Assembly: GCF_019857225.1 (NCBI RefSeq)
Contig: NZ_JAFJSY010000008.1
Location: 124,001-188,000 of the forward strand
Origin: Streptomyces plumbidurans
GTDB taxonomy: Bacteria > Actinomycetota > Actinomycetes > Streptomycetales > Streptomycetaceae
Reading direction: 5' to 3'
Length of the DNA stretch: 64,000 nucleotides
The position numbers were made by a program, and so were the translations under genes. Numbering within the stretch: the stretch's first letter is position 1; each line of letters opens with the position of its first letter. The notes beneath the pieces were generated by a model. The model did not search any database. It saw only the letters and a program-made list of their open reading frames with translations, and was not told the origin of the DNA. Below, piece by piece: positions 53,438 through 63,578 of this stretch.

Positions 53438-55255
53438 GTGTGTCCTGAAGCCCCCGCGCAGCTGTCCGACGGCAGCGATCTGTCCACGGCGCCTGTGGAA
53501 GCCGACGGGACCTGCCCGCCCTGGGCGCTGCGCGACTACGCCGTCCTCGCCGACGGCGAACGGGGAGCGCTGGTGGACCCCCGGGGCAGGATCGTTTGGC
53601 TGTGCGCGCCCGCCTGGCACAGCGACGCGGTGTTCTCCGCACTGGTCGGAGGCCGCGGGCACTTCGCCGTGGAGCCTGTGGACCGCTGGAACGTCTGGGG
53701 CGGCTCGTACGAGGAAGGCACCCTTGTCCGGGTCAACCGCTGGGTGACGCCGGACTGCGTGATCGAGTGCCGCGACGCGCTCGCCATGCCCGCCTCGCCC
53801 GACCGGGTGCTGCTGCTGCGGCGCATGCGGGTGCAACGGGGTGCGACGCGGCTGCGGGCGAGTCTTGATCCCCGCCCCGGCTTCGGCGCGCACCGAATGC
53901 GCGACCCCCGGCTGCGGGACGGGGTGTGGAGCGCCGAGGCGGCGGGACTCCATGTGCGGCTGGCGGGGGCGCCCTCGGCGTCGTGGGACCCGGAGCACGG
54001 GCTGCGCGGGGAGTTCCGGCTGCAGGAGGGCGAGGAGCACGATCTCGTACTGGAGATTGCGACAGCGCGGCAGACCCGCCGACTCGATGCCGACGAGTTG
54101 TGGCAGGCGACCGAGCGAGCGTGGGGCGACGCCGTGCCGGACTGCTCAGCACTCGCCGCACCCCGGGACGCCCGGCACGCGTACGCCGTGCTGCGCGGCC
54201 TGACCAGCTCCGCGGGCGGCATGGTCGCCGCCGCCACCACGTCCCTGCCGGAGCGGGCGAACACCGGGCGCAACTACGACTACCGCTTCGCCTGGCTGCG
54301 CGACCAGTGCTACGCAGGACTGGCGGTCGCCGCGCACGGCCCGCACGAACTCCTCGACAACGCCGTGCGGTTCACCGCCGAGCGGATCCTCGAGGACGGC
54401 GACAGGACCCGGCCCGTCTACACCGTCTCCGGAGGCCCGGTCCCGGACGAGCGGACCCTGCGGCTGCCCGGCTACCCGGGCGGCAGCGACCGGATCGGCA
54501 ACCACGCCGGGCGCCAGTTCCAGCTCGACACCTTCGGCGAGGCGCTCCAGCTCTTCGCCGCCGCGGCCGGCCACGACCGCCTCACCGCGGACGCGCGGCG
54601 CGCGGCTGCGGTCGCCGTGGACGCGGTGGAACGCAACTGGACTCGCGACGACGCGGGACTGTGGGAGCTGGAGAACCGTTGGTGGACCCATTCGCGGCTG
54701 TGCGTGGTCGCCGGGCTGCGCCGGATCTCCGCGGTACTCCCCGGCCGGGACGGCGGCCGCTGCGCCGAACTCGCCGACGCCGTTCTCGCCGAGACGCGCC
54801 GCCGCTGTCTGCACCCGGACGGCTTCTGGCGCCGGGCCGCCGACGACGACGGCCCCGAGGCGGCACTGCTCGTCGCCATGGCCCGCGGCTGCCCCACCCC
54901 CGACGACCCCAGCAGCGCGATCACCCGCGCCCGTATCGAGGAGCAGCTGTCCCAGGACGGCTACCTCTACCGCTTCGACCAGCCGGACGCACCGCTCGGC
55001 GATGCCGAGGGCGCCTTCCTGCTGTGCGGGTTCGCCATGGCCCTCGCGACGCACCGGCTCGGCGACCGTGCCGGCGCGTTCCGCTGGTTCGAGAGGACCC
55101 GCGCGGCGTGCGGCCCGTCCGGACTGTTCGCCGAGGAGTACGACGTACGCCAGCGCCAGCTGCGCGGCAACCTTCCCCAGGCCTTCGTCCACGCACTTCT
55201 CCTGGAGTGCGCCGTACGCCTCAAGAGCTCTTGGAGCGAGAGCGTGCTGTACTGA
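53438..55255 (+). CDS. GH15-family glucoamylase/trehalase-like protein
   Basis: A 605-residue (alpha/alpha)6 enzyme with the N-terminal beta-sandwich of bacterial GH15. Family blocks include RDYAVLADGERGALV, NTGRNYDYRFAWLRDQC and the terminal GNLPQAFVHALLL, the last carrying the position of the catalytic base in NxPQAxxH. No signal peptide, so it is probably cytoplasmic and may act on trehalose or malto-oligosaccharides. GTG 53438 has GGAGGG eight bases upstream. Confidence 0.88.
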   Translation: MCPEAPAQLSDGSDLSTAPVEADGTCPPWALRDYAVLADGERGALVDPRGRIVWLCAPAWHSDAVFSALVGGRGHFAVEPVDRWNVWGGSYEEGTLVRVNRWVTPDCVIECRDALAMPASPDRVLLLRRMRVQRGATRLRASLDPRPGFGAHRMRDPRLRDGVWSAEAAGLHVRLAGAPSASWDPEHGLRGEFRLQEGEEHDLVLEIATARQTRRLDADELWQATERAWGDAVPDCSALAAPRDARHAYAVLRGLTSSAGGMVAAATTSLPERANTGRNYDYRFAWLRDQCYAGLAVAAHGPHELLDNAVRFTAERILEDGDRTRPVYTVSGGPVPDERTLRLPGYPGGSDRIGNHAGRQFQLDTFGEALQLFAAAAGHDRLTADARRAAAVAVDAVERNWTRDDAGLWELENRWWTHSRLCVVAGLRRISAVLPGRDGGRCAELADAVLAETRRRCLHPDGFWRRAADDDGPEAALLVAMARGCPTPDDPSSAITRARIEEQLSQDGYLYRFDQPDAPLGDAEGAFLLCGFAMALATHRLGDRAGAFRWFERTRAACGPSGLFAEEYDVRQRQLRGNLPQAFVHALLLECAVRLKSSWSESVLY

Positions 55256-55307
55256 AGGGGTACTTCTTCAACAGCCCCACCCCTCACCGGCCTCGACTGG
55301 AGTCGGC

Positions 55308-55694
55308 ATGTGGAAGCGCAAGAAGAAGAGCGCCGGACCCAGGGGGCCCCTCGCCCTGGAACTGTGCGACCTGTGCGGTCGGACGTTCCCTGAACAGGAG
55401 GCGGTACGGGGTCATGTCCCCGACTCCTCCGCCGCCGGTCCCGGCGACGGCTGGTCCGACGGGCTGCGCCGGGTCACCGCGTGCAGTGAGACCCACCTCG
55501 ACGTCGTCAAGGAGCGCTACCGGCACCGGCCCTACGTCCAGGAAGAGCTCTGGGCCGCGAAGATCACCCGCGTCCTGACCAGCGGTCCGCCCTTCCTCGC
55601 GCTGGAGCAACTGGCCTGCCGGACCGGCCTGCACGAACCGGAGATCCGCCGCGCGATCGCCTGGCACAACGCCCACAGGCCGCAACTGCCGTAG
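55308..55694 (+). CDS. Hypothetical protein with one zinc-finger-like motif
   Basis: A 128-residue protein. ELCDLCGRTFPEQEAVRGHVPD has a CxxC and later His, as in C2H2-like treble-clef fingers; a third Cys follows at CSETHLD. GGAG is six bases before ATG 55308. I do not recognise a function. It follows the GH15 gene by 52 bases. Confidence 0.7.
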   Translation: MWKRKKKSAGPRGPLALELCDLCGRTFPEQEAVRGHVPDSSAAGPGDGWSDGLRRVTACSETHLDVVKERYRHRPYVQEELWAAKITRVLTSGPPFLALEQLACRTGLHEPEIRRAIAWHNAHRPQLP

Positions 55695-55866
55695 CAGGAG
55701 CGCCTGTGCGGCGCACGCTCCATGCGGCGTCGGCACGGACGTGGTCCGGGTCCCCTCAGGCGTGTCGGCAGGCCGGTTCTGGGCACTGAGAGACGATGAG
55801 CGTCCCCGCCCGGTCAGCGGCGGGTGCAAGAGGCGGTGCCGGACGGAGCCACGGAGCGGATCGGCG

Positions 55867-57225
55867 ATGACGACTGACGGGAAGCGCCGGGACGCGGCGG
55901 CAGGACTCGGTACGCAGCCCGCGGGCCCGGACGGCGACGTACGGCGGCTGATCCCGCGAACCGACGCCCTGCTGCGCGAACCGCGGCTGGCCGAGGCGGC
56001 GCGTCGGCTCGGTGCTCCCGTCGTGAAGGCGGCGGTGCGACAGGCGCAGGCGCGGGCGCGGGCCGGTCGGGTCGCGCCCGAGGACGTGGCCGACGAAGCG
56101 GTCGCGCTGCTGCCCCACACCGCGTCCGGGCTGCACCCGGTGATCAACGCCACCGGCGTCCTGCTGCACACCAACCTCGGCCGGGCCCCCCTCTCGGACG
56201 CGGCCCGGCGCGCGGTGGCCGAGGCCGCCGGGCCGACCGACGTGGAACTGGATCTCGCCACGGGTGTACGGGACCGTCGTGGGCGTACGGCGCTGCGCGC
56301 GCTGCGCGAGCGGGTGTCGGACGCGCAGGCCGTGCATGTGGTCAACAACGGCGCCGCCGCACTGGTCCTCGCCGCCACCGCGCTCGCGGCGGGCAAGGAG
56401 ATCGTCGTCAGCCGCGGGGAGATGGTGGAGATCGGGGACGGCTTCCGGCTGCCGGACCTGCTGGTCTCCACCGGGACCCGGCTGCGCGAGGTCGGCACCA
56501 CCAACCGCACGACGGCCGAGGACTACGCGGCGGCGATCGGACCAAACACGGGTTTCGTGCTGAAGGTGCACCCGTCGAACTTCCGCATCACCGGTTTCAC
56601 CCGCTCCGCGGACCTCACCGAACTCTCCGGCCTGGGTGTTCCGGTCGTCGTCGACATCGGCTCCGGGCTGCTCGCCCCGGAGCCGCTGTTGCCCGACGAA
56701 CCGGACGCCGCCTCGCAGCTGCGGGCCGGTGCCTCGCTGGTCACGGCGAGCGGCGACAAGCTGCTGGGCGGGCCGCAGTGCGGGCTGCTGCTCGGCGAGG
56801 AGAGCCTGGTCCGCGCCCTGTCCCGGCATCCGCTCGCCCGCGCCCTGCGCGTGGACAAGTTGACGCTCGCCGCCCTGGAGGCCACCCTCACCGGTCCGCC
56901 CACCCCGACCGCCGCGGCACTGACCGCCGACCCCGCCGCGCTGCGCGCCCGCGCGGACCGGCTCGCCGCATCCCTGAGCGCGGACGGCGTCGACGCCCGG
57001 GTGGTCGAGAGCGCCGCGACCGTGGGCGGGGGCGGCGCGCCCGGCGTGACCCTGCCGAGTGCCGCGCTTTCCCTGCCCGAGACGTACGCCGCCGCGCTGC
57101 GCACCGGGCGGGTCCCGGTCGTCGGGCGGCTGGAGGCGGGGCGCTGTCTGCTGGATCTGCGCGCGGTGCCGCCGCAGGACGACGAACGGCTGTACGGCGC
57201 CGTGCGCGCGGTGGCAGAGAGCTAG
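55867..57225 (+). CDS. selA: L-seryl-tRNA(Sec) selenium transferase
   Basis: Converts seryl-tRNA(Sec) to selenocysteinyl-tRNA(Sec) using selenophosphate. A 452-residue PLP enzyme: HPVINATGVLLHTNLGRAPLS, GTTNRTTAEDY and the PLP Lys298 in SGDKLLGGPQCG, all typical of bacterial SelA. First of the selA-selB-selD series. The nearest ribosome-like sequence is GGAG ten bases before ATG 55867. Expected to form a ring decamer with the tRNA at 59016. Confidence 0.95.
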   Translation: MTTDGKRRDAAAGLGTQPAGPDGDVRRLIPRTDALLREPRLAEAARRLGAPVVKAAVRQAQARARAGRVAPEDVADEAVALLPHTASGLHPVINATGVLLHTNLGRAPLSDAARRAVAEAAGPTDVELDLATGVRDRRGRTALRALRERVSDAQAVHVVNNGAAALVLAATALAAGKEIVVSRGEMVEIGDGFRLPDLLVSTGTRLREVGTTNRTTAEDYAAAIGPNTGFVLKVHPSNFRITGFTRSADLTELSGLGVPVVVDIGSGLLAPEPLLPDEPDAASQLRAGASLVTASGDKLLGGPQCGLLLGEESLVRALSRHPLARALRVDKLTLAALEATLTGPPTPTAAALTADPAALRARADRLAASLSADGVDARVVESAATVGGGGAPGVTLPSAALSLPETYAAALRTGRVPVVGRLEAGRCLLDLRAVPPQDDERLYGAVRAVAES

Positions 57226-57237
57226 GGGGCGGGCGTC

Positions 57238-59073
57238 ATGCGGGTGGTGGCGACGGCCGGGCACGTGGATCACGGCAAGTCCGCCCTGGTCCGGGCGCTG
57301 ACCGGGATGGAACCCGACCGCTACGAGGAGGAGCGGCGCAGGGGACTCACTCTCGACCTGGGTTTCGTGTGGACACGGCTGGGCGCCGACGGCGAGCACC
57401 TCGCCTTCGTGGACGTGCCCGGCCACGAGAAGTTCGTGCCCACGATGCTGGCCGGGGCCGGTCCGGTCCCGGCGGTGCTCTTCGTCGTGGCCGCCGACCA
57501 GGGCTGGCAGCCCCAGTCCGAGGAACACCTGGCGATCCTGGACGCGCTGGGCGTGCGGCACGCCGTCCTCGCGGTGACCCGCAGCGACCTGGCGGACCCC
57601 GGGCCCGCGACGGCCGACGCGGTCGAGCGCATGGCCGCCACCGCGCTCGGCAGCGTCCCGGCCGTCGCGGTCAGCTCGGTGACCGGCGCCGGACTCGACG
57701 AACTGCGCGCCCGGCTCGGGCAGTTGGCGGCTTCCCTGCCCGTGCCGGACGCCGACGCCGACGTACGGATGTGGCTGGACCGGGCGTTCACGGTGCGCGG
57801 CCACGGCACCGTCGTCACCGGCACGCTCGGGGCGGGCACGCTGCGCGTCGGGGACCGGCTGGTGACGGGCGACGGCGGCTCGGTGCTGAGGGTGCGCGGT
57901 CTGCAGGCCCTGCACGAGGACCGGTCCGCCGTCAGCGGTGTGGCGCGGGTGGCCGTCAACGTGCACGGGAGCGGCGCCGACGCACTGCGCCGGGGGGATG
58001 TCCTGCTGACGCCGGAGCGCTGGCTGCGGACCGGCACCGTGGACGTCCGGGTCGTCGGCGAACCCGTCGCCGACCTGCCCCGGAACGTGACCCTGCACCT
58101 CGGCACCGCGGCCGTCCCGGTGACCGTGCGCCCGCTGGGCGAGGACACCGCCCGGCTGACGCTCGCCCGGGAACTGCCGCTGCGCGTCGGCGATCGCGCG
58201 GTGCTGCGCGAACCGGGCGGCCGGCGGATGCCCTGCGCCGCGTTCGTGCTGGACGTCCGGCCGCCCCGGCTGACCCGCAGGGGTGCGGGACGTGCGCGGG
58301 CGGCGGAGCTCGCGGCCATGACCGGTGCTCCGGACGGGGCCGGGGAGGTGCGGCGGCGCGGCCTGATCCGGCGCCCGGACCTGCTCGCGATGGGTGTCGC
58401 GGCACCGTCCGCGCCCGTCGCCGGGGACTGGCTCGCCGACCCGGCGCACTGGGCGCGGCTGGGCGAGCGCCTGGTCGAGGAGGTCGAGCGGCACGCCGAG
58501 GAGCACGCCCTGGACCCGGGACTGCCGACGGAGGCCGCCCGCCGGCTGCTGGACCTGCCCGACCGGGTACTGGTCGACGCGCTCGCCTCGGCGTCGCCCC
58601 GACTCACCGTTCGCCAGGGCCGGTTGTACACCGACGACGGTATCGGTGCGGCCCTGCCGCCCGACGTGCGTAAGGCTGTTGAAGCCGTGCGCGAGGATCT
58701 GGCGGCCGCGCCGTTCCGCGCCCCGGACGCCGGACGGCTCGCCGAGCTGGGTCTCACCCGCAAGGCGGTGGCCGCGGCGCACGCGGCGGGCGCGCTGCTG
58801 CGGATCGCCGACGGGATCGTGCTGCTGCCGGACGCCGCGGCACGAGCCGCCGCCGTGCTGGCCCGGCTGCCGCAGCCGTTCACCGCGAGTGAGGCCCGCA
58901 AGGCCCTGGACACCTCCCGCCGGGTGGCGCTGCCGCTGCTGGAGCACCTGGACGCACACGGCTTCACCGAGCGTGTGGACGACCAGCGGCGGCGCTGCCG
59001 GGAGGGTTCGGGGAGCGGAGGCGGACGGGAATCGAACCCGCCTGCCCGAGATCCTCGGGCACCTCGGTTTTGA
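57238..59073 (+). CDS. selB: Selenocysteine-specific elongation factor
   Basis: Carries Sec-tRNA(Sec) to UGA codons marked by a SECIS hairpin. A 611-residue GTPase: AGHVDHGKSALV (G1), DVPGHEKFV (G3), TRSD (G4), EF-Tu-like domains 2-3, and a C-terminal winged-helix domain for SECIS binding (ARKALDTSRRVALPLLEHLD). ATG 57238 is 12 bases after selA with AGGGGGCGGG upstream. The last 19 codons overlap the antisense tRNA-Sec gene, and the TGA stop (59071-59073) is the complement of its anticodon. Confidence 0.95.
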   Translation: MRVVATAGHVDHGKSALVRALTGMEPDRYEEERRRGLTLDLGFVWTRLGADGEHLAFVDVPGHEKFVPTMLAGAGPVPAVLFVVAADQGWQPQSEEHLAILDALGVRHAVLAVTRSDLADPGPATADAVERMAATALGSVPAVAVSSVTGAGLDELRARLGQLAASLPVPDADADVRMWLDRAFTVRGHGTVVTGTLGAGTLRVGDRLVTGDGGSVLRVRGLQALHEDRSAVSGVARVAVNVHGSGADALRRGDVLLTPERWLRTGTVDVRVVGEPVADLPRNVTLHLGTAAVPVTVRPLGEDTARLTLARELPLRVGDRAVLREPGGRRMPCAAFVLDVRPPRLTRRGAGRARAAELAAMTGAPDGAGEVRRRGLIRRPDLLAMGVAAPSAPVAGDWLADPAHWARLGERLVEEVERHAEEHALDPGLPTEAARRLLDLPDRVLVDALASASPRLTVRQGRLYTDDGIGAALPPDVRKAVEAVREDLAAAPFRAPDAGRLAELGLTRKAVAAAHAAGALLRIADGIVLLPDAAARAAAVLARLPQPFTASEARKALDTSRRVALPLLEHLDAHGFTERVDDQRRRCREGSGSGGGRESNPPARDPRAPRF

Positions 59074-59108
59074 AGACCGGGAGGGCCACCAGGCACCCAC
59101 ACGCCTCC
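59016..59108 (-). tRNA. selC: tRNA-Sec (anticodon TCA)
   Basis: A 93-base selenocysteine tRNA on the minus strand. The anticodon loop is CTTCAAA with TCA at 59071-59073. The acceptor stem pairs GGAGGCG with CGCCTCC with an eighth position T-C opposite, discriminator G. A long variable arm GCCCGAG-GAT-CTCGGGC and T-loop TTCGATT are present, and the D-arm is extended. CCA is not encoded. It overlaps the end of selB and its promoter must lie in or near the selB-selD spacer. Confidence 0.95.
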
Positions 59109-59142
59109 ACCGACCGACAGGCTAGTTCCCCAGGAGACCGGT

Positions 59143-60159
59143 ATGACACCGACGACCCGCCAAGCGCCCGTACGGCTCACACAGTTCGCCCACGGCGGCG
59201 GCTGCGCCTGCAAGATCCCGCCCGGCGAACTGGAGGACGTCGTCAGCGGCCTCGCGCCCGCGGGGCCGGCCCCCGACAGCACGCTGCTGGTCGGTCTGGC
59301 CACGGGCGACGACGCGGCCGTGGTGGCGCTGCCCGGGCAGCAGGGCACGGCGGTGGTGTCCACGGCCGACTTCTTCACACCCGTCGTCGACGACCCCTAC
59401 GACTGGGGGCGGATCGCCGCCGCCAACGCCCTGTCCGACGTGTACGCGATGGGCGGCCGGCCGATCGTCGCCGTCAACCTCCTGGCCTGGCCCCGTGACC
59501 GGCTGCCGTTCGAGCTGGCCCGTGAGGTGCTGCGCGGTGGACTGGACGTGGCCACTCAGGCGGGCTGCCATGTCGGCGGCGGACACAGTGTGGACGACCC
59601 CGAGCCCAAGTACGGCATGGCCGTCACCGGCCTCGCCGACCCGGCGCGGCTGCTGCGCAACGACACCGGACGGGCCGGTCTGCCGCTGTCCCTGACCAAG
59701 CCGCTCGGCCTGGGCGTGCTCAACAACCGGCACAAGGCGACCGGCGAGCGGTTCGAGCAGGCGATCGCCACGATGACCGCCCTGAACCGGGACGCGAGCG
59801 TCGCAGCCCTGGCCGCCGGGGCGTCCTGCGCCACCGATGTCACCGGCTTCGGCCTGCTCGGCCATCTGCACAAGCTGGCCCGCGCCTCCGGGGTGAGCGC
59901 GGTGATCGACACGGCCGCCGTGCCCTGTCTGGAGGGTGCGCGGGAGGCGGTCCGCGACGGGTACGTCAGCGGTGGCACCCGGCGCAACCTGGACTGGGTG
60001 GCGCCGTACACCGACTTCGGGACCGCCGACACCGACACCCGGCTGCTGCTGGCCGACGCCCAGACCTCCGGCGGCCTGCTGGTCGCCGGGGAGGTGCCGG
60101 GGGCGCCGGTGATCGGTGAACTGGTGCCGCTCGGCGCGCATTCGATCGTGCTCAGGTGA
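59143..60159 (+). CDS. selD: Selenophosphate synthetase (selenide, water dikinase)
   Basis: Makes selenophosphate, the selenium donor for SelA. A 338-residue AIRS-type ATPase. The active-site segment is GGGCACKIPPG with Cys21 and Cys23 and Lys24, a Cys-containing version rather than a Sec-containing SelD. STADFFTPVVDDPYDWGRIAAANALSD and GLLGHLHKLA blocks confirm the family. AGGAG is seven bases before ATG 59143. It is in frame with selB, separated only by the UGA at 59071. Confidence 0.95.
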   Translation: MTPTTRQAPVRLTQFAHGGGCACKIPPGELEDVVSGLAPAGPAPDSTLLVGLATGDDAAVVALPGQQGTAVVSTADFFTPVVDDPYDWGRIAAANALSDVYAMGGRPIVAVNLLAWPRDRLPFELAREVLRGGLDVATQAGCHVGGGHSVDDPEPKYGMAVTGLADPARLLRNDTGRAGLPLSLTKPLGLGVLNNRHKATGERFEQAIATMTALNRDASVAALAAGASCATDVTGFGLLGHLHKLARASGVSAVIDTAAVPCLEGAREAVRDGYVSGGTRRNLDWVAPYTDFGTADTDTRLLLADAQTSGGLLVAGEVPGAPVIGELVPLGAHSIVLR

Positions 60160-60214
60160 CCGGCCGCCGGAACCCGCTCCGGTGATCGATCTGCCGGACC
60201 TGCTCAGGTGATCA

Positions 60215-63200
60215 CTACTCCGTGCCCGTGTTCTCGTCGATGCCCGCCCGCGCGCGGTAGTCCCGCACCAACTGGACCGACGCCGGGCCCCGTGGCCGCC
60301 GTCCGGGGCGGATGTCGACGGCGAACGCCTTGGCCTCCTGGATATGGGTGTTGGGGTCCAGGGACAGATGCAGCAGTTCGTTGGCGGCGTCGCCCGTGCT
60401 GTAGCCGTTGGGACCCCAGTGGTAGGGCAGGCCGACCTGGTGCAGCGTGCGTCCCTGCACCGTCAGCGGGGCCATCCGGTCGGTGACGAGCACCCGTGCC
60501 TCAACGACACCGCGTGCGCTGACGATCGTCGCCCAGCCGGTGTGCTCCAGACCGCGCTCGGCGGCCAGCTCGGGCGAGATCTCGCAGAAGAACTCCGGCT
60601 GCAGCTCGGCGAGATAGGGCAGCCAGCGGGACATGCCGCCCGCCGTGTGGTGCTCCGTGAGCCGGTAGGTGGTCGCGACGTACGGGAAAACGTCCGAGCC
60701 GGGCTCCGTGCCGCTCGGCTGGTAGCGGTTGTCGGGGTGCTTCGCCAGCAACTGCCGTACGGGATTGCGCTGTTGCGGGTAGAGCAGATTGTCGAAGGGC
60801 GAGTCCTGCGGCTCGTAGTGCGTCGGCAGCGGCCCGTCGGTGAGTCCTGAGGGCACGTACAGCCATGCCTTGCCGTCGGCCTGCATGATGAACGGGTCCT
60901 TGCCGGACAGGGCATCCGCAGCCTCCGCGTCGGGCGGCGGCTCGTAGTCGGGGGACTTGGTGGGCTTGAAGTCGGGGACGTCGTGGCCGACCCACTTGCC
61001 CTCGTCCGCGTCCCACCACACCAGCGCCTTGCGCTCGCTCCACGGCTTGCCGTCGGGGTCGGCGGAGGCGCGGTTGTACAGGATGCGCCGGTTGGCCGGC
61101 CACGCCCAGGCCCATTCGCTTGCCACCCAGTTCTGCTCCTGGCCGGGCTTGCGGCGGGCCGACTGGTTGACGCCGTCGGCGTAGACCCCGCAGTAGATCC
61201 AGCAGCCGCACGCGGTGGAGCCGTCGGCCTCCAGTTGCTCGTAGGAGGAGAGCGGACTGCCGTCGGCGGCACGGCCGTTGATCTCGGCGAGGACGGACTC
61301 GGCGTCGGGCTCGGCGAGTTCGCCCTTGAGCGGGTAGTCCCAGGTCACGTCGAGGACGGGCGCGTCCATGGGGTCGGTGGAACCGGCGAGCTTCTCGCGG
61401 ATGATCCGTCCGAGGTGGTAGGTGAACCACAGGTCGCTGCGGGCCTGTCCGGGCGGTTCGACGGCCTTGTGGTGCCACTGCAGCAGGCGCTGGGTGTTGG
61501 TGAAGCTGCCGTCCTTCTCGGTGTGCGCGGCGGCCGGCAGGAAGAAGACCTCGGTGCCGATGTCCTCCGTGCGCATTTCGCCCGTCTCGATCTCGAGGCC
61601 GTCCTTCCACCAGGTGGCGGTCTCGATCAGGGAGAAGTCCCGTACGACCATCCAGTCCAGGTTGGCCATGCCCAGCCGCATCAGCTTGGCGTTCGCGTTG
61701 CCCACGGCCGGGTTCTCGCCGAACACGAAGTAGCCCTTGCAGACGCCCTCCAGCTGGGCCATCGCCGTCTCGTAGGCGGAGTGGGAGCCGGTCAGGCGCG
61801 GCAGGTAGTCGAAGCAGAAGTCGTTGTCGGCCGTGGCTGCGTCGCCCCAGTAGGCCTTGAGCAGGCTCACCAAGTAGGTGCGCATGTTGCCCCAGTAGCC
61901 CTTGCGCGCGGCCTCCCCCTGCACGAACTCGTCGAGGCCCTCGCCCTGGTGGGCGTGCGGCATCGGGATGTAGCCGGGCAACAGGTTGAACAGGGTGGGG
62001 ATGTCGGTCGACCCCTGGATGGAGGCGTGCCCGCGCAGCGCGAGGATGCCGCCGCCCGGCCGGCCCATGTTCCCGAGCAGGCTCTGCAGCACGGAGGCGG
62101 CGCGGATGTACTGCACGCCGACCGTGTGCTGGGTCCAGCCGACCGCGTAGGCGAAGGCGGTCGTGCGCTCCCGTCCCGAGTTGGCGGTGACCAGCTCGCA
62201 CACCTGGCGGAAGAGGTCCTGCGGCACCCCGCAGATCTGCTCGACCGTCTCCGGGGTGTAGCGGGCGTAGTGGCGCCTGAGGACCTGGAAGACGCAGCGC
62301 GGGTGGGACAGGGTCTCGTCCCGTTCGGGTTCGCCCTCGCCGATGTCCGCGCCGCCGGAGCCGTGGGCCTCGCCGCGCGCGGCCTCGGTCTCCGAACCCC
62401 CGCCGGTGGTGCGCTTGTCGTACTCCAGGTCCCGTTCACCGGAAGCCGCCTGGACCTCCATGCCCTCGTACTGCCAACTGGCGTTGTCGTAGCGGCGGTT
62501 GTCGGTGTCGAGGCCGGAGAAGACGCCGTCGAGGTCCTCGGTGTCGCGGAAGTCCTCGCGCAGGATGACGGGCGCGTTGGTGTACGCCACCACGTAGTCG
62601 CGGAAGTACTTCTCGTTCCGCAGCACGTAGTTGATGATCCCGCCGAGGAAGGCGATGTCACTGCCCGCGCGCAGCGGAACGTGCACGTCGGCGAGCGCAC
62701 TGGTACGCGTGAAGCGCGGGTCGACATGGATCACCTTCGCGCCCCGGGCCTTGGCCTCCATCACCCACTGGAACCCGACCGGGTGGCACTCGGCCATGTT
62801 CGAGCCCTGGATGACGATGCAGTCGGAGTGCTGCAGGTCCTGCTGGAAGGTGGTCGCGCCGCCGCGTCCGAACGAGGTTCCCAGACCGGGAACGGTGGAG
62901 GAGTGTCAAACGCGCGCCTGGTTCTCGATCTGGATCGCCCCGAGCGCGGTGAACAACTTCTTGATCAGGTAGTTCTCTTCGTTGTCGAGCGTGGCACCGC
63001 CCAGGCTGGCGATGCCGAGGGTGCGCCGGGTGCGGGCCTGGTCGACCTCCCACTGCCAGCCCTCGCGCCGGGACGCGACGACCCGGTCGGCGATCATGTC
63101 CATCGCGGTGTCGAGGTCCAGCCGCTCCCACTCGGTGCCGTGCGGGCGCCGGTAGAGGACCTCGTGCTCACGGGCGTCGCCCGTCGTCAGCTGAAGGCTC

Positions 63201-63472
63201 GCCGAGCCCTTGGGGCACAGGCGGCCGCGGGAGATCGGGGAGTCGGGGTCGCCCTCGATCTGGGTGACCTTGCCGTCCTCGACGTAGACGTTCTGGCCGC
63301 AGCCGACCGCGCAGTACGGGCAGACCGACTTCACCACGTGGTCCGCGCTCGCGACGCGGGGGGTCAGCCGCTCGCTGCGCCCGCTCTTCGCGGCGGCCCC
63401 GCGGCCCAGCGGGTCCGTGCCCGTGAGCTGGCGGTAGACCGGCCAGGAGTCGATCCAGGTGCGCACGCCCAT
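60215..63472 (-). CDS. fdhA: Selenocysteine-containing formate dehydrogenase, molybdenum catalytic subunit
   Basis: Oxidises formate to CO2 with a bis-MGD molybdenum centre. The gene is one 1085-residue reading frame interrupted by UGA at codon 189 (62906-62908), read as selenocysteine: ARV-U-HSSTVPGLGTSFGRGG matches FdnG/FdhA active sites. The 4Fe-4S ligands are Cys51, Cys54, Cys58 and Cys86 (CPYCAVGC, GRLCPKGS). A SECIS hairpin begins 12 bases after the UGA. No Tat leader is present, so the subunit probably stays inside. ATG 63472 has GAGGAGGG upstream. Convergent with selD; an NrfD-type gene precedes it. Confidence 0.94.
62877..62893 (-). ncRNA. SECIS element of the formate dehydrogenase mRNA
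   Basis: In the mRNA, GTTCCC-GGTCT-GGGAAC forms a 6-bp stem with a GGUCU apical loop. The loop starts 18 bases after the UGA, the same distance as in E. coli fdhF, whose SECIS also has a GGUCU loop. The loop G and U are those needed for SelB binding. Confidence 0.88.
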
Positions 63473-63578
63473 CGCCGCGGACCCTCCTCTCGTCTCGCCT
63501 TTGCCGACGTTCCGCCGGGGCGGAGTACCCCTGCCTCGTGTGCCGAAACGGGGCGTGGTTCCCGTACCCCGGTCGGCC

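Noticed and set aside
59013..59015. Encoded CCA end on tRNA-Sec
   Set aside because: The bases after the discriminator read CTC on the tRNA strand. The CCA must be added after transcription.
55756..59100. A very long open frame on the minus strand opposite selA and selB
   Set aside because: Long antisense frames are normal in DNA with G/C at nearly every third position. Its translation is Arg/Gly/Gln-rich with no family match, while the plus strand has clear SelA and SelB motifs.
59074..59142. SECIS element after the selB UGA to support a SelB-SelD fusion
   Set aside because: No stem with a GGUCU-like loop is found about 18 bases after the UGA. The sequence there is the complement of the tRNA 5' half. 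So readthrough is only a possibility.
62906..62908. Frameshift or nonsense mutation in the formate dehydrogenase gene
   Set aside because: The frame continues after UGA with family-matching residues and a SECIS hairpin at the E. coli distance. Sel genes adjoin, so this is selenocysteine and not damage.
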